Assembly: GCA_019115665.1 (NCBI GenBank)
Contig: DXDD01000071.1
Coordinates: 1 to 41,919, forward strand
DNA: 41,919 nucleotides
Direction of reading: 5' to 3'
Origin: Candidatus Eisenbergiella pullistercoris
GTDB taxonomy: Bacteria; Bacillota; Clostridia; Lachnospirales; Lachnospiraceae
In this document: piece after piece, positions 7,620 to 15,009 of the stretch
Numbering within the stretch: position 1 is the first letter of the stretch
Layout: the number at the start of each line of letters is the position of its first letter
Position numbers and translations under genes: made by a program
The notes under the pieces: model-generated
Databases searched by the model: none
What the model saw: only the letters and a program-made list of their open reading frames with translations
Told to the model about the DNA's origin: nothing

Positions 7620-7673
7620 GGAGCCGGACGTCCGATGCGGTCTGTCCAAAGGGCATGCACCGTACGCCGCTCC
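7620..7673 (+). promoter_or_regulatory. Candidate structured leader before ECF S component
   Basis: GGAGC (7620-7624) can pair with GCTCC (7669-7673). Between them are the palindrome CGGACGTCCG and the arms GCGGT and ACCGTACGC, suggesting a multi-branched fold ending 6 nt before the GGAG ribosome site. It may control translation. I cannot match it to a named riboswitch class. Confidence 0.35.
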
Positions 7674-7688
7674 GGAATGGAGATTATT

Positions 7689-8288
7689 ATGAGAAATGAA
7701 AAAATTCAGAAGCTTGTCATGACGGGCGTGTTCGCCGCCCTTTCCTATGTGGTCTTCACCTTCCTGCAGATCAAGATCAGTCTGCCCGGAGGAGACGCCA
7801 CGTCCATCCATCTGGGCAACGCGGTCTGCGTGCTGGGCGCGCTGATCATGGGCGGGCTGTACGGCGGCGCGGGCGGAGCCATCGGCATGACCATCGGCGA
7901 CCTGTTCGATCCCGTTTACGTGGTCTACGCTCCCAAGACCTTTCTCCTGAAGCTGTGCATCGGCCTGATCACCGGCCTGATCGCGCACCGGATGGGCCAT
8001 ATCACCCATACTTCCGATAAAAAGAAGATCCTGCTGTGGACGATCCTCGCCTCCGCAGGCGGCCTGGTCTTCAACATGGTCGCGGATCCGCTGGTCGGCT
8101 ATTTCTACAAGCTGCTCATCCTGGGCAAGCCCGCCGCGGACATCACCCTGGCCTGGAACATCGCTTCCACCTCCATTAACGCCGTCCTCTCCGCCATCGT
8201 CTCCGTCGCGGTCTACATGGCTCTGCGGCCCGCGCTCCAGAAGACGGGGCTCTTCTGGAAGATCGGGAAGGATGAGGGGAGAAACTGA
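7689..8288 (+). CDS. ECF transporter S component (possibly vitamin B6)
   Basis: A 199-aa membrane protein with about six hydrophobic segments. The N-terminal MTGVFAALSYVVFTF and the motif HLGNAVCVLGALIMG followed by GGAIGMTIGDLFDPV match substrate-binding S components of energy-coupling-factor transporters (PF07155-like). It would bind a vitamin-like substrate and use a shared EcfAAT module encoded elsewhere. The start at 7689 has GGAG 5-6 nt upstream; longer in-frame starts run into the leader structure. A pyridoxal-kinase-like gene lies two genes downstream, so pyridoxine-type substrate is a reasonable inference, not shown. Confidence 0.8.
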   Translation: MRNEKIQKLVMTGVFAALSYVVFTFLQIKISLPGGDATSIHLGNAVCVLGALIMGGLYGGAGGAIGMTIGDLFDPVYVVYAPKTFLLKLCIGLITGLIAHRMGHITHTSDKKKILLWTILASAGGLVFNMVADPLVGYFYKLLILGKPAADITLAWNIASTSINAVLSAIVSVAVYMALRPALQKTGLFWKIGKDEGRN

Positions 8289-8296
8289 AAATCCTG

Positions 8297-8325
8297 ATGA
8301 CAACCGCCGTCCTTTCCACTATAAT
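8297..8325 (+). promoter_or_regulatory. Promoter of cardiolipin synthase gene
   Basis: ATGACA (8297-8302), 17 bp, TATAAT (8320-8325). It lies 9 bp after the stop of the S-component gene and gives a leader of about 60 nt that contains the hairpin at 8346-8371. Confidence 0.75.
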
Positions 8326-8345
8326 CATTCATAGACAGCAAAAAT

Positions 8346-8371
8346 CCGCCGGGGCCAGGCCCCGCGGGCGG
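8346..8371 (+). other. Strong GC hairpin in cls leader
   Basis: GGGGC-CAG-GCCCC (8351-8363) nested inside CCGCC (8346-8350) and GGCGG (8367-8371), with a 3-nt bulge. No T tract follows, so it is not a standard terminator; it ends shortly before the AAAGGA ribosome site of cls and may affect translation or RNA stability. Confidence 0.6.
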
Positions 8372-8391
8372 CAGAAGAAAGGACGTGCGGC

Positions 8392-9993
8392 ATGTCAGTA
8401 CAGACGGACAATCTCATCAATACCGGAAAAAAGGGGATCAAACGGCTCCTGTTCAGCCGCACCGCCGTGATCGTGCTGCTGCTCATCGTTCAGTTCCTGG
8501 TCCTTCTCGTCCTGTTCGGCAGGCTGCGCCGGTATCTTCCCTATACCTACTGGGGAATCACGCTGCTCACTCTGCTTTCCTTCATCGTGATCGTCAACCG
8601 GAAGGGGAATCCGGCCTACAAGCTTGCCTGGATGCTTCCCATCCTGCTTTTCCCCGTCTTCGGCGTGCTGTTCTATGTTTTTCTGGAATATCAGATCACC
8701 CCGAAGATCATCAACCGGCTGCTTCTGAATCTGGATGAGGAAATGAAGGACTACGCCGGGCAGGACGAAGCGGTGCGCGCGCGGCTTCGGGATACGAGTC
8801 CGGAGACCGCCAATCTGGCCCATTATCTTTATGAAAACTGCCATTTCCCGGTCTATGACAATACGCAGGTCCGGTATTATTCCTGCGGCGAGGCTATGTA
8901 CGGCCCCCTGCTGGAGGAGCTGCGCCGGGCGCAGTCCTTCATTTTCATGGAATATTTCTCCTTTCTGGACGGGAAAATGTGGTCCTCCATTCTGGAGATC
9001 CTGAAGGAAAAGGCCGCCTCCGGCGTGGAGGTGCGTTTTCTCTATGACGGGACCTGCTCCTTCAGCAATCCCTGGCATTACGCGGATACGCTGGAAAAAT
9101 ACGGCATCCGCTGCCGGGCCTTCAATCAGATCCGGCCCATCCTGTCTACGGTGCAGAACAACCGGGACCACCGCAAGATCACAGTGGTGGACGGTTACAC
9201 CGCCTTTACCGGCGGCGTCAATCTGGAGGACGCCTACATCAACGCGGAGCCTCGCTACGGCTACTGGAAGGACAACGCCGTCCGCCTGAGGGGCGATGCG
9301 GTCAGAAGCTTTACCTGCATGTTCCTTCAGTCCTGGAACCTGTATACGAAGAAAAAGGACACGGATTTTTCCGCCTACTTTCCGAAGCCGCTTCCGCTGG
9401 GAGAGCTGCTTTCCCGCTTCGGAGAGACCGAAACGCGGGACGGACAGGGCTTCGTCATTCCCTACGCGGACAGTCCCATGGACTCCATCCATGTGGGGGA
9501 ATCCGTTTACATGGACATCATCTACAATGCCAAACGCTATGTGCACATCTCTACGCCATACCTGATCCTGGACAACGAGATGGTGACCGCGCTGACCTAT
9601 GCGGCCAGACGCGGCGTGGACGTGCGGATCCTCATGCCCGGCATTCCGGACAAGCCCTATGCCTTCGCCGTGGCGAAGACCTTTTATCCTGAGCTTCTGG
9701 AGGCGGGCGTGCGCATCTTCCAGTTCACGCCCGGCTTCGTCCATGCCAAAAATTTTGTCAGCGACGATGAAAAGGCGGTGGTTGGCACCATCAACATGGA
9801 CTACCGCAGCCTTTACCTGCATTTTGAATGCGCCGCCTTTTTCTCCCATATGGACGCGGTGCTTCAGGTGGAACAGGATTTTCAGGAGACGCTGAAAAGC
9901 TGCGTGGAGATCACGCCGCAGCTCTGCAGGCGGGAAAAGCTGCTCACCCGGATCGGCGGACGGCTTCTGCGGCTGGTGGCGCCGCTGATGTGA
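8392..9993 (+). CDS. cls: Cardiolipin synthase (phospholipase D family)
   Basis: A 533-aa protein making cardiolipin from two phosphatidylglycerol molecules at the membrane. Two N-terminal hydrophobic segments (about 24-43 and 53-68, with a further one near 80-98) are followed by two PLD domains. The first HKD motif is H260-x-K262-xxxx-D267 in DHRKITVVDG; the second is HAKNFVSDD near the C-terminus followed by GTINMDYRS. Length and architecture match bacterial Cls. AAAGGA precedes the ATG by 8 nt. It lies between the S component and the kinase gene and has its own promoter. Confidence 0.93.
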   Translation: MSVQTDNLINTGKKGIKRLLFSRTAVIVLLLIVQFLVLLVLFGRLRRYLPYTYWGITLLTLLSFIVIVNRKGNPAYKLAWMLPILLFPVFGVLFYVFLEYQITPKIINRLLLNLDEEMKDYAGQDEAVRARLRDTSPETANLAHYLYENCHFPVYDNTQVRYYSCGEAMYGPLLEELRRAQSFIFMEYFSFLDGKMWSSILEILKEKAASGVEVRFLYDGTCSFSNPWHYADTLEKYGIRCRAFNQIRPILSTVQNNRDHRKITVVDGYTAFTGGVNLEDAYINAEPRYGYWKDNAVRLRGDAVRSFTCMFLQSWNLYTKKKDTDFSAYFPKPLPLGELLSRFGETETRDGQGFVIPYADSPMDSIHVGESVYMDIIYNAKRYVHISTPYLILDNEMVTALTYAARRGVDVRILMPGIPDKPYAFAVAKTFYPELLEAGVRIFQFTPGFVHAKNFVSDDEKAVVGTINMDYRSLYLHFECAAFFSHMDAVLQVEQDFQETLKSCVEITPQLCRREKLLTRIGGRLLRLVAPLM

Positions 9994-10090
9994 CGGCTGT
10001 CCCGCAGACTGGCCGCAGCGGCGGCGCGGCGGCTGTCCCGCAGACTGGCCGCGGCGGCAGCCGGGTGACAACGGTCCCGCGGACCGGCCC
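9994..10090. repeat. GC-rich imperfect tandem repeats after cls
   Basis: A segment CGGCTGTCCCGCAGACTGG begins at 9994 and recurs at 10030 (36-bp step), with a third, degenerate copy around 10072 (ACGGTCCCGCGGACCGG). The cls stop codon is at the edge of the first copy. No gene is apparent in the repeats. Confidence 0.75.
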
Positions 10091-10136
10091 CGCCGCCGCG
10101 GCGGTTTTGCCCGAAGATACAGAAAGGATCCCTTCC

Positions 10137-11027
10137 ATGAATTCCATAAGCATTCCGAAAAAAATCGCAATGATCAACGATATCGCCGGCTTCGGACGCT
10201 GCTCCGCCACAGAGGCGATCCCCATCATCAGCGCCATGCGGGTGCAGGTCTGTCCGGTGCCCACCTCCCTTTTTTCCAACCATACCGGCTTTCCCGTGCA
10301 TTTCATGCATGACTGCACGCCTTATCTGCGGGACTACCTTGCCGCCTGGAAAAAGCTGGGCTTTCGCTTCGACGGGATCTACTGCGGCTTTCTGGGAAGC
10401 GCCGGACAGATCGATATCGTAAGGGAATTTCTTGCGGACTGGCCCGGCGTTCCCTTCATCCTGGATCCGGTGATGGGCGATCACGGAAAAGCCTACCGCA
10501 CCGTAACGGCGGAGCACTGCGAGGGCATGAAGGCCCTTCTTTCCCGCGCGGCCATCATCACCCCGAACATCACGGAGGCCTGTCTGCTGACGGGCACGTC
10601 CTTCCGGGAAAGCGGCTGGGACAGAGAGGAGCTCTGCCTGCTCGCCAGACAGCTTCATGCCATGGGCCCGGACAAGGTGGTGATCACAGGGCTCCGGGAA
10701 GCGGAGGACTATATCAATTTCATCTCCGAACGCTCGGAGGGGCTGAGCACCAGGGTCAACCGGACCCATTCGGCGGGTCACTCCTGGCACGGCACCGGGG
10801 ACATTTTCGCCTCCATCATCGCCGCGGACGCGGTGAACGGCGTCCCCTTCAGCCGGTCCGTGGAAAAAGCCGCCGCCTTCGTCCGCATCTGCATCAGCGA
10901 ATCCATCCGGCTCGGCATTCCGGAGCAGGACGGCGTGTGCTTTGAAAACTTTCTCGGCCTGCTGACCGGAGAAAACGCCTGCGGCGAGCCCCCTGCCTCC
11001 CCCTCCTGCGGGGAAGATCAAAGTTGA
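10137..11027 (+). CDS. Pyridoxal/pyridoxamine kinase-like protein
   Basis: A 296-aa ribokinase-fold kinase of the PdxK/PdxY group. Features: N-terminal KIAMINDIAGFGRCS, substrate-region TSLFSNHTGF, the DPVMGDHGKAY segment, TPNITEACLLTG and the anion-hole/catalytic motif HGTGDIFAS, whose Asp is the expected base. It should phosphorylate the 5'-hydroxymethyl of B6 vitamers with ATP. AAAGGA lies 8 nt before ATG 10137. An open frame extends upstream through the repeats into cls, but lacks a start signal. Hydroxymethylpyrimidine kinase activity is the main alternative. Confidence 0.88.
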   Translation: MNSISIPKKIAMINDIAGFGRCSATEAIPIISAMRVQVCPVPTSLFSNHTGFPVHFMHDCTPYLRDYLAAWKKLGFRFDGIYCGFLGSAGQIDIVREFLADWPGVPFILDPVMGDHGKAYRTVTAEHCEGMKALLSRAAIITPNITEACLLTGTSFRESGWDREELCLLARQLHAMGPDKVVITGLREAEDYINFISERSEGLSTRVNRTHSAGHSWHGTGDIFASIIAADAVNGVPFSRSVEKAAAFVRICISESIRLGIPEQDGVCFENFLGLLTGENACGEPPASPSCGEDQS

Positions 11028-11045
11028 CGAAAAGGAAAAACAGAC

Positions 11046-12215
11046 ATGAATAAAAAAGAAATCCTGGAGATCAGGAAACAGTATACCCATGAAAAATGCT
11101 CCATCTCCCGCATCTGCGGCTGCTATGTGGACGGAGAAAAAAATATCAAAACCACGCTGAAGGAAGCCTTTCTTTCCCTTCCCGAGGAGGAAACCTTCAA
11201 GTACTTCAATATTTTCAAGCAGACCCTTTCCGGAACCCTGGGAAAGAACCTGCTGAACCTGGAATTTCCCCTGGACGCGGAGAATCCGGGCGGTCCGCAG
11301 GAATTTCTGCTGAAGCTCCGGGACAGCCGCCTGCAGGACGATGCGCTGCTGGAGGAATTTTACAGTAAGATCATTGAAAACTATTATTTTCCGGAAAACT
11401 ATTACATCATCCTGATCCATGTGGCCTACGACATTCCCGGGAAGTCCACGGACGGCTCCGAAATGTTCGACGCCTCCGACGAGGTCTATGAGTACCTGCT
11501 GTGCAGCCTCTGCCCCGTCAAGCTGTCAAAGCCCGGCCTCTTCTACAACACGGAGCATAACCAGATCGAGAACCGCATCCGGGACTGGGTGGTGGAGCCG
11601 CCGGTAAAGGGCTTCCTCTTCCCCGCCTTCAACGACAGAAGCAGCGATATCCACGGCATGCTCTATTTTTCCAAACAGGCCGAGGAGCTGCAGCCGGATT
11701 TCATGCAGAGCATGTTCGGCTGTCCCCTTCCCCTCACCGCGAAGAGCCAGAAAGAATCCTTCAACACCCTGATCGCCGACACCCTGGGGGAGGACGCGGA
11801 CTATGAAATGGTCCGGAACATTCATGAGCAGCTCACGGAGCTGGTAGAGGAAACCAAAGACTCCCCCGATCCTCTGGTGCTCACCCGCCCGGACGTGAAA
11901 CGGCTCTTTGAACTGAGCGGCGTGCCGGAGGAAAAGCTGGAAACCTTCGACGAAGCCTACGACGCGGCCGCCGGAGAGGATACCGCCCTTCTCGCGTCCA
12001 ACATTGCGGGAGGCCGCAGCTTCAGCATCGAAACGCCGGACATCGTCATCAAGGTGAACCCGGAGCGGACCGATCTGATCGAGACCCGGATCATCGACGG
12101 AAAGGAATGCCTTGTCATCACCGTAAACGACCGCATCGAGGTGAACGGGGTAAACGTGCGCACCATGGCGCTGCCGCGGCAGGAGGATGAATACGGAGAC
12201 ACGCATGCAGAATAA
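11046..12215 (+). CDS. DUF4317 family protein
   Basis: A 389-aa soluble protein beginning MNKKEILEIRKQYTHE, which I recognise as DUF4317 (PF14199), a family of unknown function common in Clostridia. Segment GCYVDGEKNI near residue 25 and the C-terminal VKVNPERTDLIETRIIDGK are typical. No signal peptide or membrane helix is visible. It follows the kinase gene by 18 bp and overlaps the response-regulator gene by 11 bp, so all three are probably one transcript. No function is assigned. Confidence 0.85.
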   Translation: MNKKEILEIRKQYTHEKCSISRICGCYVDGEKNIKTTLKEAFLSLPEEETFKYFNIFKQTLSGTLGKNLLNLEFPLDAENPGGPQEFLLKLRDSRLQDDALLEEFYSKIIENYYFPENYYIILIHVAYDIPGKSTDGSEMFDASDEVYEYLLCSLCPVKLSKPGLFYNTEHNQIENRIRDWVVEPPVKGFLFPAFNDRSSDIHGMLYFSKQAEELQPDFMQSMFGCPLPLTAKSQKESFNTLIADTLGEDADYEMVRNIHEQLTELVEETKDSPDPLVLTRPDVKRLFELSGVPEEKLETFDEAYDAAAGEDTALLASNIAGGRSFSIETPDIVIKVNPERTDLIETRIIDGKECLVITVNDRIEVNGVNVRTMALPRQEDEYGDTHAE

Positions 12216-12912
12216 GATAACCGTACTGATCATTGAAGATGAAAAAAATATCTGCGACTTCATCGCAACCACGCTCAGGGCCCAGGGCTACCGGACCATC
12301 ACAACGGGACTCGGCCGGGAGGGCGTTTCCCTCACCGCCTCCCAGTGCCCGGAGATCATCCTGCTGGATCTGGGCCTTCCCGACCTGGACGGAATGGATG
12401 TGATCCGCCAGATCCGCGCCTACAGCGCCATTCCCATCGTCGTCATTTCCGCCCGCACCCAGGAAAGGGAGAAGGTCACTGCCCTGGATCTGGGCGCGGA
12501 CGACTATATCACCAAACCCTTCGGCTCCCCGGAGCTGATGGCCCGCATCCGCACCGCCCTGCGCCACGGCGCGCAGATGACCGCCGGCTCCAGCGCTTCC
12601 CGCGCCTATCATGCGGGCGGCCTGCGCATCGACTTTGAGAAGCGCCTGATCACCTTGGACGAGATCCCTGTGCATCTGACCCAGGTGGAATTCAAGATCG
12701 TCTCCTTTCTCGCCGTCAACTCCGGCCGTGTGATGACCTACGACGCCATCATTTCCCATGTCTGGGGCCCCTACGCGGACGACAACAACCGCATCCTGCG
12801 CGTCAATATGGCGAACATCCGCCGGAAGCTGGAAAAAAATCCGGCGGAACCCCGCTTCATCCTCACCGAGATCGGCGTGGGCTACCGGATGGCCGAAGAC
12901 GAAGGGGAGTGA
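12205..12912 (+). CDS. OmpR/KdpE-type response regulator (orphan)
   Basis: A 235-aa two-domain regulator. The receiver domain has acidic pocket E11-D12, phospho-acceptor D55 (IILLDLGLPD) and conserved K104 (ITKPF). The C-terminal winged helix ends GVGYRM. Sequence is closest in feel to KdpE. I use ATG 12205 because GGAG (12195-12198) is spaced 6 nt; the in-frame ATG at 12187 abuts AGGAGG with no gap. No sensor kinase gene or kdpABC is nearby: the next 580 bp hold a repeat array, so it is an orphan here. Confidence 0.9.
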   Translation: MQNKITVLIIEDEKNICDFIATTLRAQGYRTITTGLGREGVSLTASQCPEIILLDLGLPDLDGMDVIRQIRAYSAIPIVVISARTQEREKVTALDLGADDYITKPFGSPELMARIRTALRHGAQMTAGSSASRAYHAGGLRIDFEKRLITLDEIPVHLTQVEFKIVSFLAVNSGRVMTYDAIISHVWGPYADDNNRILRVNMANIRRKLEKNPAEPRFILTEIGVGYRMAEDEGE

Positions 12913-12915
12913 CGG

Positions 12916-13157
12916 GTACGGTTAAAAATCCTTTTTTTCGTTCTTCAGCCGTACATGAGCGAAAGAGTTCTGCGGAAGCCCCTGAGGAAGAGTTCTGCGG
13001 CAGAATTCAGAAGAATAGCATGCTAACCTGCTGAAATCAGAATCTCACTACGGCCAAAATAGGAAATTCCGGTTTTGTACCGTAGATTTCAGTGGTTTCC
13101 TACGGTAAGAATCAAGGAAAGCGAATTTTAGCCCGTAGTGAGAGACAAATCCTGCAG
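12916..13157 (+). repeat. 53-bp-period palindromic array (copy 2)
   Basis: GTACGG/CTACGG and CCGTAG/CCGTAC blocks occur at 12916, 12949, 12970 (CTGCGG), 12995 (CTGCGG), 13028 (CTGCTG), 13048, 13080, 13100, 13133 and 13152 (CTGCAG). Steps are 33, 21, 25, 33, 20, 32, 20, 33 and 19. From 12995 onward it aligns unit by unit with the reverse complement of the 988-1267 array, including intervals such as ATTTCAGTGGTTTC versus ATTTCAGCGGCTTT. It begins 3 bp after the response-regulator stop. Palindromic interiors are kept with altered bases (CAAAA and TTTTG; GGAA and TTCC). Confidence 0.85.
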
Positions 13158-13241
13158 CAGAAAGCCGGAAAATGCGCAGACCTGGCTGAACTGTCTGCTA
13201 CGAATGGCAACGATATCCGCCAAAGCTTCCCGGAAAAAGTA

Positions 13242-13270
13242 TGGACATCCCTCCGGTTCCATGCTAGAAT
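13242..13270 (+). promoter_or_regulatory. Promoter upstream of MATE gene
   Basis: TGGACA (13242-13247), 17 bp, TAGAAT (13265-13270). The transcript would start near 13277 and meet a strong terminator about 60-95 nt later, before the MATE start at 13494. Confidence 0.6.
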
Positions 13271-13336
13271 AAAGCTCTAAAACCCGGAATCAAAAACGGG
13301 AGTGGACTTTTCTGGACAGGATCTCCATTTTTCGCC

Positions 13337-13372
13337 ACACAGCCTCATAAGATGAAAAGGCTGTGTTTTTTT
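13337..13372 (+). terminator. Rho-independent terminator between promoter and MATE gene
   Basis: ACACAGCC (13337-13344) pairs with GGCTGTGT (13359-13366) and is followed by an uninterrupted T run to 13372. It may end readthrough from the response-regulator unit, act as an attenuator in the MATE leader, or terminate a roughly 95-nt small RNA starting from the promoter at 13242-13270. Confidence 0.85.
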
Positions 13373-13381
13373 GTGCGCCAA

Positions 13382-13447
13382 AGCCGGCAGGCGGCCATTC
13401 GTACAGAGCCGGCAGGCGGCGGCCGTTCCTAAAAGCCGGCAGGCGGC
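13382..13447. repeat. Three copies of a 14-bp GC repeat in MATE leader
   Basis: AGCCGGCAGGCGGC occurs at 13382, 13407 and 13434 (steps 25 and 27 bp), between the terminator and the MATE ribosome site. Confidence 0.85.
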
Positions 13448-13493
13448 AGAACCGGTCCCAACCGGAAATCAGACAAAGAAAGGATGAAAGGAA

Positions 13494-14831
13494 ATGGAAC
13501 AGACTTATATGAAGGAGCAGCCGGTCCTCGGGCTGATGCTTCGGATGTCGCTGCCCATGGTGATCTCCATGATGGTCAATTCGCTGTACAATATCGTGGA
13601 CAGCTTCTTTGTGGCACAGATCAGCGAGGACGCGATGACCGCGCTTTCGCTGGTATATCCGGTGCAGAACCTTGTCAATGCGGTTACGATCGGCTTCGGC
13701 ATCGGCATCAATGCGGTGATCGCTTTTCACCTGGGCGCGCAGGAGCAGCAAAAAGCGGATGCGGCGGCAGCCCAGGGACTGGTGCTTAACGTGCTGCACG
13801 GAATCGTTCTGACCGTTGGCTGCATTCTTGTGATGCCCGCGTTTCTGCGGCTTTTTACCACGGACGAGTCTGTCGTTTCCATGGGGCTTGCCTATTCCAA
13901 CATCGTGTTCGGCTTCTCCGTCATTATCGCGCTGGGACTTGCCTTTGAAAAGATCTTCCAGGCGGTGGGAAAAATGGCAGTATCCATGGCCGCCATGCTG
14001 GCAGGCTGCATCTGCAACATCATCCTGGATCCCGTGCTGATCTTCGGCATCGGCCCCTTTCCGGAGATGGGCATCCGGGGCGCGGCCCTGGCCACCGGTC
14101 TGGGACAGGTGCTGACCCTGGCCGTCTACCTGGTTTATTATTTCCGGGGGGCGCTGCTTCCCGTGCGCATTTCTCTGCGCGGTTTTTCCTTTCAGAAGGA
14201 AATGTGCCTGCGGCTGTACGGCATCGGCATCCCCGCCATCCTGAACCTGGCGCTTCCTTCTCTGCTGATCTCCTCGCTGAACGCCATTCTGGCCGGATAT
14301 TCTCAGGCCTATGTTCTCGTGCTCGGGGTATATTATAAGCTGCAGACCTTCCTGTATCTGCCCGCGAACGGCATCGTGCAGGGCATGCGGCCGCTGATCG
14401 GCTACAATTACGGGGCTGGCGAGCACAAAAGAGTGCGTTCCATTTACCGGACCACGCTCGCCCTCGCGGCGGTCATCATGCTTGCGGGAACCGTGCTCTG
14501 TCTTGCCGTTCCCGGTCCGCTGATGGGACTTTTCACCGCAAATGCTTCCACGGCTCAGACCGGCGCTCTGGCGCTGCGGATCATCTGCATCGGTTTTCTG
14601 CCCTCCGCCGTTTCCGTAGCCTCTTCCGGCGCGCTGGAGGGGCTTGGAAAGGGCGTGCCCTCCCTGCTGATCTCCCTGTGCCGGTATCTGATCCTCATCA
14701 TCCCCATTGCCTTCGGCCTCAGCCTGCTCCTTGGCGCCGTGGGCGTGTGGCACGCGTTCTGGATTACGGAGCTTATCACCGCGGCGGTCTCCCTGGCGAT
14801 CTACCGCTTCAGCGTGAAACTGGTCCGCTGA
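13494..14831 (+). CDS. MATE family efflux transporter
   Basis: A 445-aa protein with about twelve hydrophobic segments arranged as two six-helix halves. The start (KEQPVLGLMLRMSLPMVIS, then YNIVDSFFVAQ) and repeated GxxGxGxG-like helix motifs (TIGFGIGINAVIAF) are those of NorM/DinF-type MATE exporters. The mid-protein PANGIVQGMRPLIGYNYGAG is characteristic. It would export cationic compounds in exchange for Na+ or H+. An AAAGG site lies immediately upstream. Its leader contains a promoter, terminator and GC repeats, pointing to transcriptional attenuation. Confidence 0.92.
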   Translation: MEQTYMKEQPVLGLMLRMSLPMVISMMVNSLYNIVDSFFVAQISEDAMTALSLVYPVQNLVNAVTIGFGIGINAVIAFHLGAQEQQKADAAAAQGLVLNVLHGIVLTVGCILVMPAFLRLFTTDESVVSMGLAYSNIVFGFSVIIALGLAFEKIFQAVGKMAVSMAAMLAGCICNIILDPVLIFGIGPFPEMGIRGAALATGLGQVLTLAVYLVYYFRGALLPVRISLRGFSFQKEMCLRLYGIGIPAILNLALPSLLISSLNAILAGYSQAYVLVLGVYYKLQTFLYLPANGIVQGMRPLIGYNYGAGEHKRVRSIYRTTLALAAVIMLAGTVLCLAVPGPLMGLFTANASTAQTGALALRIICIGFLPSAVSVASSGALEGLGKGVPSLLISLCRYLILIIPIAFGLSLLLGAVGVWHAFWITELITAAVSLAIYRFSVKLVR

Positions 14832-14856
14832 CCTCCCCCAAACGGCGCAGAGCCGC

Positions 14857-14920
14857 CCAGCCGGTTCCTCCGCCTGACACAGGGCCGTCCAGCCGGTTCC
14901 TCCGCCTGACGCAGGGCGGC
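14857..14920. repeat. Two 32-bp direct repeats after MATE gene
   Basis: CCAGCCGGTTCCTCCGCCTG begins at 14857 and again at 14889 with almost no change; each copy continues into AC or GC and CAGGGC. Non-coding. Confidence 0.85.
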
Positions 14921-14945
14921 CCCGCTGATTCCCTGCAAAAACCCG

Positions 14946-14974
14946 TTGCCCTTTCTTCCTGCATAGGCTATCAT
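14946..14974 (+). promoter_or_regulatory. Promoter of MFS carrier gene
   Basis: TTGCCC (14946-14951), 17 bp, TATCAT (14969-14974). Start of transcription would be about 30 nt before the ATG at 15010; AAAGGGG lies between. Confidence 0.6.
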
Positions 14975-15009
14975 AAAAGAGAAAAACGCAAGAAAGGGGT
15001 TTCCTCACT

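Noticed and set aside
13382..13447. Insertion-sequence end
   Set aside because: The repeated 14-mer has no flanking target duplication or transposase; it looks like local tandem duplication.
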